From assembly GCF_001278805.1 (NCBI RefSeq), contig NZ_CP012602.1, forward strand, positions 4,741,501 through 4,805,500: 64,000 bases of DNA, written 5' to 3'. Source of the stretch: Bacillus sp. FJAT-18017. GTDB taxonomy: Bacteria > Bacillota > Bacilli > Bacillales > Cytobacillaceae. Position 1 is the first letter of the stretch, and each line of letters opens with the position of its first letter. Under the pieces are notes generated by a model that worked only from the letters and a program-made list of their open reading frames with translations, was not told the DNA's origin and made no database searches. A program made the position numbers and the translations under genes. Positions 18,363 through 27,875 of this stretch are shown here, piece after piece.

Positions 18363-20084
18363 TTAAGTGATTGTTTCAAATTGTACCTTATGGAGGTTGG
18401 CAAAAATGCCGCCCCGCTCAATCAGTTCTGTATGAGTACCTTCTTCGGCAATTCCGTCTTCTGTGACGACGATAATTCGATCTGCATTACGGATTGTTGC
18501 CAGCCTGTGGGCAATGACAAGAGTGGTGCGATCCTTCGCCAATTCATTCAGTGCCCTTTGGATAATCCGCTCTGTTTCTGTATCAAGGGCGGAAGTGGCT
18601 TCATCAAGAATGAGGATTGGCGGGTTTTTCAAAAACATCCTTGCGATGGCAATCCGCTGTTTCTGGCCGCCTGATAACTTCAAGCCGCGCTCACCGATTT
18701 GGGTTTCATAGCCTTCTGGGAGACCCGCAATAAAATCTTTTAGATGTGCCCTGCGTGCAGCTTCCTCAATATCAGCCTGGGTTGCATCCAATGAACCGTA
18801 GGCAATATTCTCGCGAAGCGTCCCGGTAAACAGAAAGACGTCTTGTTGAACGATACCGATTTGGGAACGCAAAGACTTTTTAGTCATATTTCGGATATCA
18901 ATTCCATCTATTGTGATACAACCGCCGTTGACGTCATAAAACCGTGGTATTAATGAACAAATAGTTGTTTTGCCTGCTCCGGAAGGGCCAACGAAAGCAA
19001 TCGTCTCCCCATGGCGAATCTGAAGGTCAATTCCCTTTAATACCGGTTTATTGTCATCATAGCTGAAGGTCACATTGGTAAAGTCTATATTTCCATTTAG
19101 GCTGCTGACTTCAATTGCATCCTCGACATCGATTACATCGGGAGCCTGATCGATCAGCTCGGTAAACCGTTTGAAACCAGCCATTCCTTTAGGATATAGC
19201 TCGAGAATCGCACTAATCTTGTCAATTGGTTTGAAAAGAACATTTACATATAAGACAAACCCAACCAGTTCCCCGTAGGTCATCGTACCAGTAAAGCTAA
19301 GCCACGCTCCGTAAACAAGGACAATCAAGACCATAAGCCTAGTTGAAAAATACATGCCTGCAAGGCTAAATGACATAACTTTGTAGCCAGTCAATTTAGC
19401 CAGGCGGAATTTGCGGTTATTTTTCTTGAATCTTTCAATCTCAAAGTTTTCATTCGTAAACGACTGAACGACGCGAACTCCGGCGACACTATCCTCGACC
19501 CGGGCATTAACATCCGCAATGTTGCTGTACATGTTTTTCCATGCCGCATTCATCCTCTTGTTCGAAAAATACATTAGCCAGATGAGGAACGGTACAATAA
19601 TCATGATGACAAGGGCAAGTTTTACATTAATGGTTAGCATTATCCAGAATGCGCCAATGAAGGTCATCGCCGCAATAAACAAATCCTCGGGACCATGATG
19701 GGCAAGCTCGCCAAGGTCAAATAGGTCATTTGTGATCCGGCTCATGATATGACCTGTCTTTGTGTTATCAAAAAAGCGGAACGATTGTCTTTGGACATGC
19801 TGAAAAAGCTCCTGCCTCATATCCGTTTCAATATTAATACCAAGCTTATGGCCCCAGTAGTTGACGATATATTGAAGGCACGTGCTTAAAACATATAAAA
19901 GCAATAGCCCGATGCTTACCCCGACAATAGCATTCCAGTTTTGGCCCGGCAGCAGTTTATCAATGAACCATTGTACTGCCATTGGAAATGCAAGCTCAAG
20001 CAATGCGACAATCACTGCACATGTGAAATCAATAATAAATAACCGCTTATGCGGTTTGTAGTATGTAAAAAAACGACGAATCAT
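18363..20084 (-). CDS. ABC exporter, fused membrane and ATPase domains
   Basis: 573 residues: six membrane helices in the first ~310 residues, then a nucleotide-binding domain with Walker A GPSGAGKTT, signature LSGGQKQR, Walker B ILILDEATSALD and the H-loop IAHRLAT. This is a half-transporter that works as a dimer, of the MsbA/BmrA multidrug or lipid export type. AGGGGG stands 9 bases before the ATG. There is no second half-transporter gene next door, so a homodimer is likely. The substrate cannot be told. Confidence 0.9.
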   Translation of the reverse strand: MIRRFFTYYKPHKRLFIIDFTCAVIVALLELAFPMAVQWFIDKLLPGQNWNAIVGVSIGLLLLYVLSTCLQYIVNYWGHKLGINIETDMRQELFQHVQRQSFRFFDNTKTGHIMSRITNDLFDLGELAHHGPEDLFIAAMTFIGAFWIMLTINVKLALVIMIIVPFLIWLMYFSNKRMNAAWKNMYSNIADVNARVEDSVAGVRVVQSFTNENFEIERFKKNNRKFRLAKLTGYKVMSFSLAGMYFSTRLMVLIVLVYGAWLSFTGTMTYGELVGFVLYVNVLFKPIDKISAILELYPKGMAGFKRFTELIDQAPDVIDVEDAIEVSSLNGNIDFTNVTFSYDDNKPVLKGIDLQIRHGETIAFVGPSGAGKTTICSLIPRFYDVNGGCITIDGIDIRNMTKKSLRSQIGIVQQDVFLFTGTLRENIAYGSLDATQADIEEAARRAHLKDFIAGLPEGYETQIGERGLKLSGGQKQRIAIARMFLKNPPILILDEATSALDTETERIIQRALNELAKDRTTLVIAHRLATIRNADRIIVVTEDGIAEEGTHTELIERGGIFANLHKVQFETIT

Positions 20085-20284
20085 CCTGAGTAACCCCCTT
20101 TGTCTTACCGATTATAGTCTACGGTTGGCAGATTTTACAATACCTTAATAGGGGATTTGGTCACGGTCTTACTCTTTTACTTCTATATAATAAACTTTTA
20201 CAATCTTTTAACCTCTAGTTAAAAAGTAAAGGGTATTAGTCCTCTATAATGAAAGGAAACTGAGATTATGGAGGGTTGATCAGT

Positions 20285-20809
20285 ATGACAAAATTCATTC
20301 AGAACTGTTACGATTTTGAGTGTCAGCTTTTCTACAGTATCAATCGTCATTTCGAGCATAAAATCATGAGTAAATGGATTAGATTGATTACCCATTTTGG
20401 CGGTGCCTCTTTTACAATCGCAACTGTACTGTTTCTTCTGTTTTTTACAACAGGCAAAGCTGCTACTGCGGCTGCAGCCTGTGCATGGGCACTCGCAATA
20501 AGCCATCTGCCCGTCTATATAATCAAGAAGCTTTTCCCTCGCAAACGCCCTTACCTGGCGCTTGAAAGAGCGTTAATACCTGAAAATCCTTTAAAGGATC
20601 ATTCCTTTCCATCCGGACACACAACTGCAGTTTTCTCAGTTGTGACCCCGTTATCCATCCAGTTTCCGGTCCTATCACTTTTCCTTATTCCTTTGGCATG
20701 TTCAGTTGGCCTATCCAGGATTTTTCTCGGACTCCATTATCCTTCAGACGTATTGGCTGGAGCCTTACTAGGGGTTACAACGGGCGCCATTTGTTTATCA
20801 CTTTTATAA
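20285..20809 (+). CDS. PAP2-family membrane phosphatase
   Basis: 174 residues with several membrane segments and all three motifs of the type 2 phosphatidic acid phosphatase family: KKLFPRKRP, then HSFPSGHTT, then SRIFLGLHYPSD. Catalytic residues (Lys/Arg, Ser-Gly-His, Arg and His-x3-Asp) are intact. Members act on undecaprenyl pyrophosphate (BcrC) or lipid phosphates; this one cannot be placed further. The ATG at 20285 is preferred, with GGAGG 10 bases upstream. It converges on the DoxX gene with a shared terminator between. Confidence 0.85.
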   Translation: MTKFIQNCYDFECQLFYSINRHFEHKIMSKWIRLITHFGGASFTIATVLFLLFFTTGKAATAAAACAWALAISHLPVYIIKKLFPRKRPYLALERALIPENPLKDHSFPSGHTTAVFSVVTPLSIQFPVLSLFLIPLACSVGLSRIFLGLHYPSDVLAGALLGVTTGAICLSLL

Positions 20810-20815
20810 GAAGCA

Positions 20816-20840
20816 AAAAGGAACGGGAAGCCGTTCCTTT
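20816..20840. terminator. Bidirectional terminator between PAP2 and DoxX genes
   Basis: AAAAGGAACGG-GAAG-CCGTTCCTTTT, a perfect 11-bp stem with A-run and T-run on either side. Confidence 0.9.
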
Positions 20841-20850
20841 TGTCATGATA

Positions 20851-21222
20851 TTAAAATCCCGGAAAATTGGATAAGTCTGACCAGCGGATGTATAAAAGAA
20901 TGAATGCTAACACCCCAAGAACAAGGATTGTTACGGTTTGCTTGAAAGGGTCCTTTGCCCTTAAGTGGGTCACGACTCCACCAATCCCAGTTATTCCGAG
21001 TAGGAGTGCACCTGCGGCAGCCCAGCTTGGATGCCAATAGCCAACAATTAACGCCAAAGCACTCGCCACTTCAACCAGCCCAGTTACAACCCTGAACCAT
21101 TGCGGCAGGCGCCAATGCGTAAAGTTATCAACATGCATTTTGGATCCTGTAATCTTCCCTGAACCAGCCATTAAGAACATGACAGCCAACAGTCCTTGCA
21201 GCACGTACGCTAAAATTTCCAT
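20851..21222 (-). CDS. DoxX family membrane protein
   Basis: 123 residues with four membrane helices, the DoxX/DoxD length and pattern (MFLMAGSGKITGS near the start, then GLVEVASALALIVGYW). The family is associated with thiol or quinone redox balance but has no firm single function. The ATG at 21222 is preceded by AGGGGGCGAGG; the longer frame from 21279 is not needed. Single-gene unit. Confidence 0.8.
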   Translation of the reverse strand: MEILAYVLQGLLAVMFLMAGSGKITGSKMHVDNFTHWRLPQWFRVVTGLVEVASALALIVGYWHPSWAAAGALLLGITGIGGVVTHLRAKDPFKQTVTILVLGVLAFILLYIRWSDLSNFPGF

Positions 21223-21424
21223 TTGCCTCGCCCCCTTATAAATATATATGCGGTGCAAATAGGAAATTTCCATGAACAAAAGCTTTTAATTGAGCCTATA
21301 AAAAAAGCAGATACCCAGTAGAGAGAAACCTAATAAAAGAGCCTATTCTATACGGGCTTCTTATAACCTATTGGAGGATCTTATTATATCCTTTCATTAT
21401 AACTAGGACAGGTATCTAGGAATC

Positions 21425-21463
21425 TAAAAAAGATGACCCTTGTTTATTACAAAGATCATCTTT
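21425..21463 (-). terminator. Terminator after the aldo/keto reductase gene
   Basis: On the minus strand AAAGATGATCTTTGT pairs imperfectly with ACAAGGGTCATCTTT and is followed by TTTAG after a T-run. Confidence 0.8.
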
Positions 21464-21486
21464 CTTCCTATATTAATTTTGTAATC

Positions 21487-22476
21487 TTACTTTAATATAC
21501 TCTCTATTCTATTAAGCTCTTCCTGGCTGAATTTCAGGTTTCTCAAAGCCTTTACATTTTCCTCCAGCTGACTTACTTTACTGGCTCCAATCAATGCGGA
21601 AGTTATTCTTCCATCCCTCAGCACCCAAGCTAAAGCCATCTGGGCAAGTGATTGGCCGCGTTCTGATGCAAGTTCGTTTAAACTCCTTACCTTTTCCAGC
21701 TTTTCTTCTGTAACATCGCTTTCCTGTAAGAAGCTCTTTGGTTTCATGGCCCTGGAATCAGAAGGAATCCCGTTTAAGTACCGGTTTGTCAGCAAACCCT
21801 GTGCAAGCGGAACAAATGCAATCGATCCGACACCTTCTTCCTGCAGCAAGTCTGTAAGTCCATCCTCAATCCAGCGGTCAAACAGGGAGTAGGATGGCTG
21901 ATGAATTAAAAGTGGTGTTCCAAGCTCCTTAAGAATGGCAATAGCTTTCCTCGCTTCTTCGGCACGATAGTTTGAGATACCAACATAAAGTGCCTTCCCC
22001 TGCCTGACAACATGGTCAAGTGCCATCATCGTTTCCTCAAGCGGGGTTTCCGGGTCTGGACGATGATGATAGAAAATATCGACGTAGTCCAAGCCCATTC
22101 TTTTCAGGCTTTGGTCTAGACTTGAAATGAGGTACTTTCTTGATCCCCAATCACCATAAGGGCCTTGCCACATCGTATAGCCGGCTTTTGTTGAAATAAT
22201 CATTTCATCCCTATAAGAAGCAAAATCCTTTTTTAAAATCTGCCCGAAGTTCTCTTCAGCGGATCCTGGGGGAGGTCCATAGTTGTTTGCAAGATCGAAA
22301 TGGGTGATTCCAAGATCAAAAGCTTTACGTATCAAAGACCGCCCGTTTTCAAAAACATCCATGCCGCCGAAATTATGCCAAAGACCCAATGAAATTGCTG
22401 GCAGCTTCACCCCTGAGCGCCCGCAACGGTTATAAACCATCGAATCATATCTTTGTTCACTAGCTTGATAGACCAT
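21487..22476 (-). CDS. Aldo/keto reductase, YghZ/Gpr type
   Basis: 329 residues, TIM-barrel NADPH-dependent reductase. The catalytic Tyr is in DLANNYGPPPGSAEENFG, Lys in IISTKAGYTMW, and His in DIFYHHRPDP; the AKR NADPH block is GASKVSQLEENV near the C terminus. The YGPPPGSAE and GYTMWQGPYGDWGSRKY stretches are characteristic of the L-glyceraldehyde 3-phosphate reductase group (YghZ), which detoxifies aldehydes such as methylglyoxal. GGGAGG precedes the ATG. Stand-alone gene with a terminator. Confidence 0.85.
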   Translation of the reverse strand: MVYQASEQRYDSMVYNRCGRSGVKLPAISLGLWHNFGGMDVFENGRSLIRKAFDLGITHFDLANNYGPPPGSAEENFGQILKKDFASYRDEMIISTKAGYTMWQGPYGDWGSRKYLISSLDQSLKRMGLDYVDIFYHHRPDPETPLEETMMALDHVVRQGKALYVGISNYRAEEARKAIAILKELGTPLLIHQPSYSLFDRWIEDGLTDLLQEEGVGSIAFVPLAQGLLTNRYLNGIPSDSRAMKPKSFLQESDVTEEKLEKVRSLNELASERGQSLAQMALAWVLRDGRITSALIGASKVSQLEENVKALRNLKFSQEELNRIESILK

Positions 22477-22614
22477 ATATCTTACCTCCCTGATTAAAAA
22501 CCCCTTATAAATTAACCATACTCTGACTTACAACATCGGGCAAGCTCAGGGAAAGAATTTATTAGGTCTATAGAAATCAACAAACCGGGACTTAAAGCCA
22601 CGGGCTGGAATTGC

Positions 22615-23202
22615 TTATTCCTTTATACGAGCCTCGGATACGGCATGAAAAACTTCGTCGTACATCTTTTCAACACCGGCTTCGGATGCTTCAAATGAAT
22701 AGGCATTTTCCTTTTGGATGCCAAGGTTATCGGCTTCTTTTGTGACGTCGATATTGGCACCCATAAAAATGAACTCCCAGTTGTATTTCTTCTGCTGATG
22801 ATTGATCAGTTCCTTTACCTTTTTATAGGTAAATTCACGGCTTGCGTTTTCAAAGCCGTCTGTCGTAATCACAAAAATAACCTTTCCAGGCCGCTGTTCA
22901 TCCGGGGTTCCCGCAAGCCTGCTGCCCACATCCAATATTGTTTTTCCTACTGCATCCAAAAGGGCTGTGGTTCCTCTGACATAATACTCATTGTGTGTCA
23001 GGGTAGCGTTTTGTGCTGGAATTCCATTCCAAAGGACCTCATAGCTGTCATCAAAGAGCACCGTGGTTAAACGCGTTTCTCCTTCGAGGCTGCCTTGCCT
23101 TTTGATAAAAGAATTGAAGCCTCCGATAGTATCGCTCTCTAGCCCGGCCATTGAGCCGCTTCGGTCCAATAAAAAAATGATTTCGGTTAAATTCTTGTTC
23201 AC
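22615..23202 (-). CDS. VWA domain protein (TerY-like)
   Basis: 195 residues forming a single von Willebrand factor A domain. The metal-ion-dependent adhesion site is complete: FLLDRSGSM near residue 10, the conserved Thr in RGTTALLDAVG, and the Asp in TTDGFEN. There is no signal peptide or membrane helix, so it is cytoplasmic. The start is GTG with AGGAGG 10 bases before it. It is divergent from the helix-turn-helix protein at 23297, only 94 bp away. Stand-alone VWA proteins of this type often scaffold stress-response complexes; the partner here is unknown. Confidence 0.85.
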   Translation of the reverse strand: MNKNLTEIIFLLDRSGSMAGLESDTIGGFNSFIKRQGSLEGETRLTTVLFDDSYEVLWNGIPAQNATLTHNEYYVRGTTALLDAVGKTILDVGSRLAGTPDEQRPGKVIFVITTDGFENASREFTYKKVKELINHQQKKYNWEFIFMGANIDVTKEADNLGIQKENAYSFEASEAGVEKMYDEVFHAVSEARIKE

Positions 23203-23296
23203 TATCCATCATCCTCCTTTTTGCTTCTGATATAATAGTAAACTGAATAATTGATTATATGGTCGCTTGAGAGGCGACAATTGGAGGACTTAGCGG

Positions 23297-23818
23297 ATGC
23301 TTACTCAATCTCTTTTGCAGGAACTGCAGGAATACCTGCTTGAACATCAACAAATCAGAATGTTCGAGGATTCTATTAGTTCGAAGGAATCTTATGAGAG
23401 TGAACGGGTTCTTCAAAACATCTCCCCGCTCGAAATTGAAGATTTCATCAAGGGCAACCGTAAGAAGTCGTTAAGAGAAGTCCTTTTTTCTTTTATTGAT
23501 GAAAAGGGATTGGCAGATTCCGAGATTTATAAAAAGGCGCTCATTGATCGGCGCCATTTCTCGAAAATCCGTTCCAACTTAAATTACAGGCCTAAAAAGA
23601 ATACTGTGATCGCACTTGCACTCGCACTAGAACTAGATGAAGATGAAATTGAAGAGCTGTTAAGTTCCGCTGGTTACTCCCTATCAGATAGCGATACTTC
23701 TGACCTGATTGTAAGATATTTCATTGAACACCATATTTACGACATCCACCAAATCAATGAAGCTCTCGAATACTTCAGTGCAAAACCGCTAAGCGGCGGA
23801 GTTTCTCAGACAGATTAA
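23297..23818 (+). CDS. Helix-turn-helix protein of unknown role, divergent from the VWA gene
   Basis: 173 residues. The middle part (about 60-130) reads as an Xre-like helix-turn-helix: KALIDRRHFSKIRSNLNYRPKKN followed by TVIALALALELDEDEIEELL. The N-terminal 50 residues are acidic and helical. The C terminus holds a conserved-looking SDTSDLIVRYFIEHHIYDIHQINEALEYF. I recall similar proteins beside VWA genes in other Firmicutes but cannot name the family. GGAGG lies 9 bases before the ATG, and a small hairpin (GTCGC/GCGAC, 23262-23278) sits just upstream of it. Terminator follows directly. Confidence 0.7.
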   Translation: MLTQSLLQELQEYLLEHQQIRMFEDSISSKESYESERVLQNISPLEIEDFIKGNRKKSLREVLFSFIDEKGLADSEIYKKALIDRRHFSKIRSNLNYRPKKNTVIALALALELDEDEIEELLSSAGYSLSDSDTSDLIVRYFIEHHIYDIHQINEALEYFSAKPLSGGVSQTD

Positions 23819-23819
23819 A

Positions 23820-23842
23820 AAGCGGGCTTTGGCCCGCTCTTC
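23820..23842 (+). terminator. Terminator after the HTH gene
   Basis: AGCGGGC-TTTG-GCCCGCT immediately after the stop codon, followed by CTTCT. Short but G+C-rich. Confidence 0.7.
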
Positions 23843-24124
23843 TATGGGTAGTGATTCTCTTGGTATACTAGAGAAAACTACCTTGAGGCTAATCCACATA
23901 GCCACAAAGTGCCGGTTGTAGCGCATAGTACTTCTAAACTCAGAGGAGTTGTACTTTATACCGCCAATCGTAATTTAGAAACTAGCTTACTCGCAGGAAG
24001 GGAAGTTTATGTTTTTTGCTGTCAGGTCGTAGGTTAAAGCCTTATTGCTGAAATTTTGGGGGCTTACTGTAGCTGTTGCAGAAAAATATTAGAAACGTAA
24101 AACATTGGAAATTTAACCGGAAAA
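23843..24124. other. Gap with no recognised feature
   Basis: About 280 bases without a convincing gene, repeat or promoter. A GGTATACTAG at 23858-23867 resembles half of the hexuronate palindrome but lacks the other arm. Confidence 0.5.
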
Positions 24125-24152
24125 CCCGGCAGATTTGAACTAATCTGCCGGG
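24125..24152 (-). terminator. Terminator after the solute-binding protein gene
   Basis: CCCGGCAGATT pairs with AATCTGCCGGG over a 6-base loop; on the minus strand it is followed by TTTTCC. Confidence 0.85.
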
Positions 24153-24200
24153 CTTCTAACCTTGAATTATTGGAGCTCTTCCTTAAGCAAACTCAAGCCC

Positions 24201-25796
24201 CTACTCCCATTTATGCTCTTTATAGCCCTTCTCTTTAATTCCTTTGTTCACTTCATCAATAATAGCTTTGCCACCACGCTGCATGTATTCGTCCACAAGT
24301 TTATCCCAGTCTGATACCGGTCGTTGGCCTGCAATCATTTTCGCTTGTTCGTTCATGATGAACTGCTTCAGGTCAGCACCCTTTTCTTGACTCGTGTTCG
24401 AAATAACTCCATGGGACGGATTAATATACATATTATGAGACTCATAGATTTCCTGCAGGGAGGTAACCAGTGCCTTCATTTCAGGAGTTTTATAATCATC
24501 GGCATATACCACGTTTGCATCTGAAGGAACATGTTCCCTGTTATCCAGGAAATATGTAGATGGTGCCAGCCCTTCAGAAGAGAAAGTTTCAACACGGACT
24601 GCTGCATTGCCTTCCATGTTGTAACCAGTGCCTGCTTTTCCCCACATCCAATCGAAATCAGCATTATCCGGTGTTTTTTGGTCCAGCGGGAAAAATTTCT
24701 TTCCGAAATCCACCATTTCTAGAGCCCTATAGGCTTTTCCTTCGTCGTCACCAAGCTTTGCATTCAGTGCCAATATACCTGAATAGCCAGATCCCATTGT
24801 AAAGCCCTGTGAGTTATCTGGTGCTTTAAATGGCGGCAGGGCAACGAACTCGGCATCAGGTTGAATTTTCTTTAACCCAGTCAAGTAATCTTCACTCATC
24901 CCGGATACGCCAGCAACAAAAATACCAGCTTTTCCAGAGTAAAATTCATTATTGGTATCGGCCCAGTTCAGAACAGCAAAATCTTTCGTCATGGCCCCAT
25001 CCTTATACAGATTGGCAAAGAATTGGATCACTTCTTTACGGCCGTCCGAAATAATTCCAGGGATGAAGTTCCCGTCCTTATCTTGATGGTACCATGCGTC
25101 AGCATCCCAATAGGCCCCCATATTGTAGTTCGGGTTAATTCCTTCTCCAATTGCAAGGCCATACGTATCATTTTTGCCGTTTTTATCCGGATCATTTTCC
25201 GTGAAAGCTACCGCAACGTCCTCAAGCTCCTTATAGCTTGTAGGAACCTTCAATCCAAGGTTATCGAGCCAATCCTTTCGGATGATTGGTGTTAACGGAT
25301 ACGGGTTTGAATAACGAGGGATTCCATAAACCTTGCCATTTACTTTAAAAGAATCATAAACATGATCAGGAATTTTCCCAAGAGTATCATAGTGTTTCAG
25401 GTAGTCATCAAGCGGCAGAAAAGCCCCTTCCTGAGCCCATTGGTAAAACCTTGGGTCATCAGCGGTAAAGCCGATTAGATCCGGCATGCTGCCAGAAGCA
25501 ACAACTGCGGAGGATTTTTCTGCATAGTCTGCCTGCGGGATAATTTCCGGCTTGTAATCTACATTAAAACGTTCATTAATCATATCAAGGCCCGGGCTTG
25601 TTGCTGGAGGCGGATCACCGAAACGCCATGTCATACCAGTTATCGTATATTTCTCGCTATGATCAAACGGGTCAATAGCGGTTTCCTTATCATCTTTTTT
25701 GTCACTCTCGCCCTTTGTTTCATCCGAGCTGCAAGCAATTGCCGTAAAGCTGAGACCTAGAATTAACAAGCCCGATAAAAGATCCTTTTTTCTCAA
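24201..25796 (-). CDS. ABC importer solute-binding lipoprotein, LplA/YtcQ type
   Basis: 531 residues. A signal peptide ends in a lipobox (FTAIAC, Cys22) followed by an acidic linker, so the protein is anchored outside the membrane. The body is a large family 1 binding protein of the LplA/YtcQ group that serves oligosaccharide importers without a dedicated ATPase gene (MsmX-type ATPases are encoded elsewhere). The start is TTG with GGAGGGG 7 bases before it. Third gene of a unit with the two permeases; the terminator at 24125 ends it. The presumed ligand is an oligosaccharide of the glycan attacked by the locus. Confidence 0.9.
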   Translation of the reverse strand: MRKKDLLSGLLILGLSFTAIACSSDETKGESDKKDDKETAIDPFDHSEKYTITGMTWRFGDPPPATSPGLDMINERFNVDYKPEIIPQADYAEKSSAVVASGSMPDLIGFTADDPRFYQWAQEGAFLPLDDYLKHYDTLGKIPDHVYDSFKVNGKVYGIPRYSNPYPLTPIIRKDWLDNLGLKVPTSYKELEDVAVAFTENDPDKNGKNDTYGLAIGEGINPNYNMGAYWDADAWYHQDKDGNFIPGIISDGRKEVIQFFANLYKDGAMTKDFAVLNWADTNNEFYSGKAGIFVAGVSGMSEDYLTGLKKIQPDAEFVALPPFKAPDNSQGFTMGSGYSGILALNAKLGDDEGKAYRALEMVDFGKKFFPLDQKTPDNADFDWMWGKAGTGYNMEGNAAVRVETFSSEGLAPSTYFLDNREHVPSDANVVYADDYKTPEMKALVTSLQEIYESHNMYINPSHGVISNTSQEKGADLKQFIMNEQAKMIAGQRPVSDWDKLVDEYMQRGGKAIIDEVNKGIKEKGYKEHKWE

Positions 25797-25866
25797 ATTA
25801 ACCCCTCCGGTTCATATTTTCAATGGGTACTAACATTTTCAGACTAGTGGCATCTCACATAGAAAA

Positions 25867-26739
25867 TCAGCCTTTTACAGATCCCAGCATCACCCCTTTT
25901 GCAAAATGTTTTTGAAGAAACGGATACACAATTAAAATAGGAACGGTAGCTAAAAGAATTGCTGCCATTTGAACCGTTTCAGGCGGCGGCAAGGATTCCA
26001 TCATTTCATGGCCGCCAAGAGCGGCATTGGGTTCGTTAACTATAACAATTTGTCTGAGGATAACCTGGATAGGCCACATTGCCGGATCACTCAAGTACAA
26101 TACTCCGGTAAAGTAGCTATTCCAGTGGCTGACTGCGTAAAAGAGACCAAAGGCTGCAATTGCAGGCTTGGACAATGGCAAAATGATTTTAGCAAATATT
26201 TGCAAATCATTTGCCCCATCAATGACTGCAGCTTCTGTCAGCTCTTCAGGAATTCCCATAAAAAACTGTCTCATGATAATTAAATTGTATGGACTGATTG
26301 CTACAGGGATTATCAAGGCCCACCAAGTATTAAGCAGACCAGTTTCCTTTACAATCATGTAGGTTGGAATCATACCGGCAGAAAATAACATTGTAAAAAG
26401 AACAAGGAAGAGGAGAATCCGTTGCCCGGATATCTTTCGGGTCAACGCATAAGCCATTGTTGATGTAAAAAACAAGTTTACAAATGTTCCCACAACTGTA
26501 ATATAAATCGTTACAAAGATAGAGCGGATGAATTGATCGGAGCCAAGAATATATGTATAGGCATCCGTTACCCATTCCTTTGGCCATAGAAAAAAGTCAT
26601 TCTCCAGGAAATCGCTCAAAGTTGAAAATGAGACTGCAAATATATAGAGAAAAGGTAATACCATAGCTGCGGCAATAATGAGAAGTAAAATATTGTTTGC
26701 ACCGTCAAAGATTTTTTCACCCGTTGTTCCTTTATACAA
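25867..26739 (-). CDS. Carbohydrate ABC transporter permease (LplC/YtcP type)
   Basis: 290 residues, six membrane helices, with the EAA-loop ELTEAAVIDGANDLQIFAKIILPLSKPA near residue 180-205 that contacts the ATPase. It belongs to the MalG-like CUT1 class, LplC/YtcP branch. The start is TTG following GGGGGGAG. It lies 20 bp after the partner permease and before the binding-protein gene, so the three form one import system. Confidence 0.92.
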   Translation of the reverse strand: MYKGTTGEKIFDGANNILLLIIAAAMVLPFLYIFAVSFSTLSDFLENDFFLWPKEWVTDAYTYILGSDQFIRSIFVTIYITVVGTFVNLFFTSTMAYALTRKISGQRILLFLVLFTMLFSAGMIPTYMIVKETGLLNTWWALIIPVAISPYNLIIMRQFFMGIPEELTEAAVIDGANDLQIFAKIILPLSKPAIAAFGLFYAVSHWNSYFTGVLYLSDPAMWPIQVILRQIVIVNEPNAALGGHEMMESLPPPETVQMAAILLATVPILIVYPFLQKHFAKGVMLGSVKG

Positions 26740-26759
26740 GCAACTCCCCCCATTTCATA

Positions 26760-27737
26760 TCAATATAGGCCTTCTTCCCCGAAACGCTTGGCAAGCTTGT
26801 TAGCGAGTACTACCAAAATCAATCCAATAACTCCCTTGAATAAACCAACGGCTGTGGCAAAACTATAATTCGCCTGTTGAATCCCCTTAAAATAAACAAA
26901 TGTATCAAGGACATTGCCAGATTCCATATTGAAGGGGTTCAGCATCAAAAAGATTTGTTCAAACCCGCTGTCCATCACGGTGCCCAGACGCAAGATTAAT
27001 AGAATGATAATCGTGCTCTTCAATGCAGGAAGAGTGATATGCCATATTTGCCTCCAGCGGTTCGCGCCATCCATCACCGCTGCTTCATACAGGTGAGGGC
27101 TTATACCAGAAAGAGCTGCAAGGAAAATGATAGTTCCCCAGCCCGATTCCTTCCAAATAATCTGTAATACTATTAAAGGTTTAAACCAGGCAGGGTCGGT
27201 TAAGAAGGGAAGCGCTTCCATTTTAAATGCATCATTCAAAAAATTGTTGACAATCCCTTCACTTCTTAAAAAGATGACGGTAATACCAACTACGACTACC
27301 CATGATAGAAAATGGGGCATATAGACAATGGACTGAAGGAATCTTTTGTATACCTGGTTTCTTAATTCGTTTAGCATTAAGGCGAGCAAAATGGAGATTG
27401 GAAAGGCGAATATGATTTGGAGCAATGAAATTTGTAAGGTGTTCCATACTACCCGGATGACCTCGGGATCTTCAAAAATAAGTTTAAAATATTTCATGCC
27501 CACCCAAGGGCTGTCTGCAAAGCCGCGAAACGGGCTGTAATCTTTAAATGCCAGTAAAAGGCCGGCCATTGGAATATAGCGATAAATCAAGAAAAACAAA
27601 ACTCCTGGGAGAAGCAGCAAGATCAAGTATCGGTCGCGCCATAGTTTGTTTTTAAGTTTGCTTAATTTGGTATCAGGCTGTGGTTTATTTTGAATGACTA
27701 GGGAAGGATTTTGTTCTGAGTTTTTCTTTACCTCCAA
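26760..27737 (-). CDS. Carbohydrate ABC transporter permease (LplB/YteP type)
   Basis: 325 residues, six membrane helices; EAA-loop HLYEAAVMDGANRWRQIWHITLPALKS in the second half. MalF-like partner of the permease at 25867. I take the TTG at 27737 as start, since AGGGGAG is 7 bases before it; the long frame from 27821 would run through the operator at 27786-27808. First gene of the importer unit, so that operator controls uptake. Confidence 0.9.
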   Translation of the reverse strand: MEVKKNSEQNPSLVIQNKPQPDTKLSKLKNKLWRDRYLILLLLPGVLFFLIYRYIPMAGLLLAFKDYSPFRGFADSPWVGMKYFKLIFEDPEVIRVVWNTLQISLLQIIFAFPISILLALMLNELRNQVYKRFLQSIVYMPHFLSWVVVVGITVIFLRSEGIVNNFLNDAFKMEALPFLTDPAWFKPLIVLQIIWKESGWGTIIFLAALSGISPHLYEAAVMDGANRWRQIWHITLPALKSTIIILLILRLGTVMDSGFEQIFLMLNPFNMESGNVLDTFVYFKGIQQANYSFATAVGLFKGVIGLILVVLANKLAKRFGEEGLY

Positions 27738-27785
27738 TATCCAACTCCCCTTTCCTATGTATTTATCAATTGCCATCGTCTCTTT

Positions 27786-27808
27786 AATACATGTATACGA
27801 CATGTATT
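27786..27808. promoter_or_regulatory. Operator site A (before the importer genes)
   Basis: AATACATGT-ATACG-ACATGTATT has perfect 9-bp inverted arms. Two near-identical sites lie at 38488-38510 and 41569-41591, all in promoter regions of this locus. Likely bound by the GntR-type fusion protein at 30974-32398. Confidence 0.8.
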
Positions 27809-27875
27809 TATAATGAAACAATAATACAAATTTTATGAAAATTCAATGCTTATTTTATGAATCTGGTGATTTTTT

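Noticed and set aside
23858..23867. Half of the hexuronate palindrome (GGTATACTAG)
   Set aside because: The other arm is absent and the next genes are not part of the hexuronate set.
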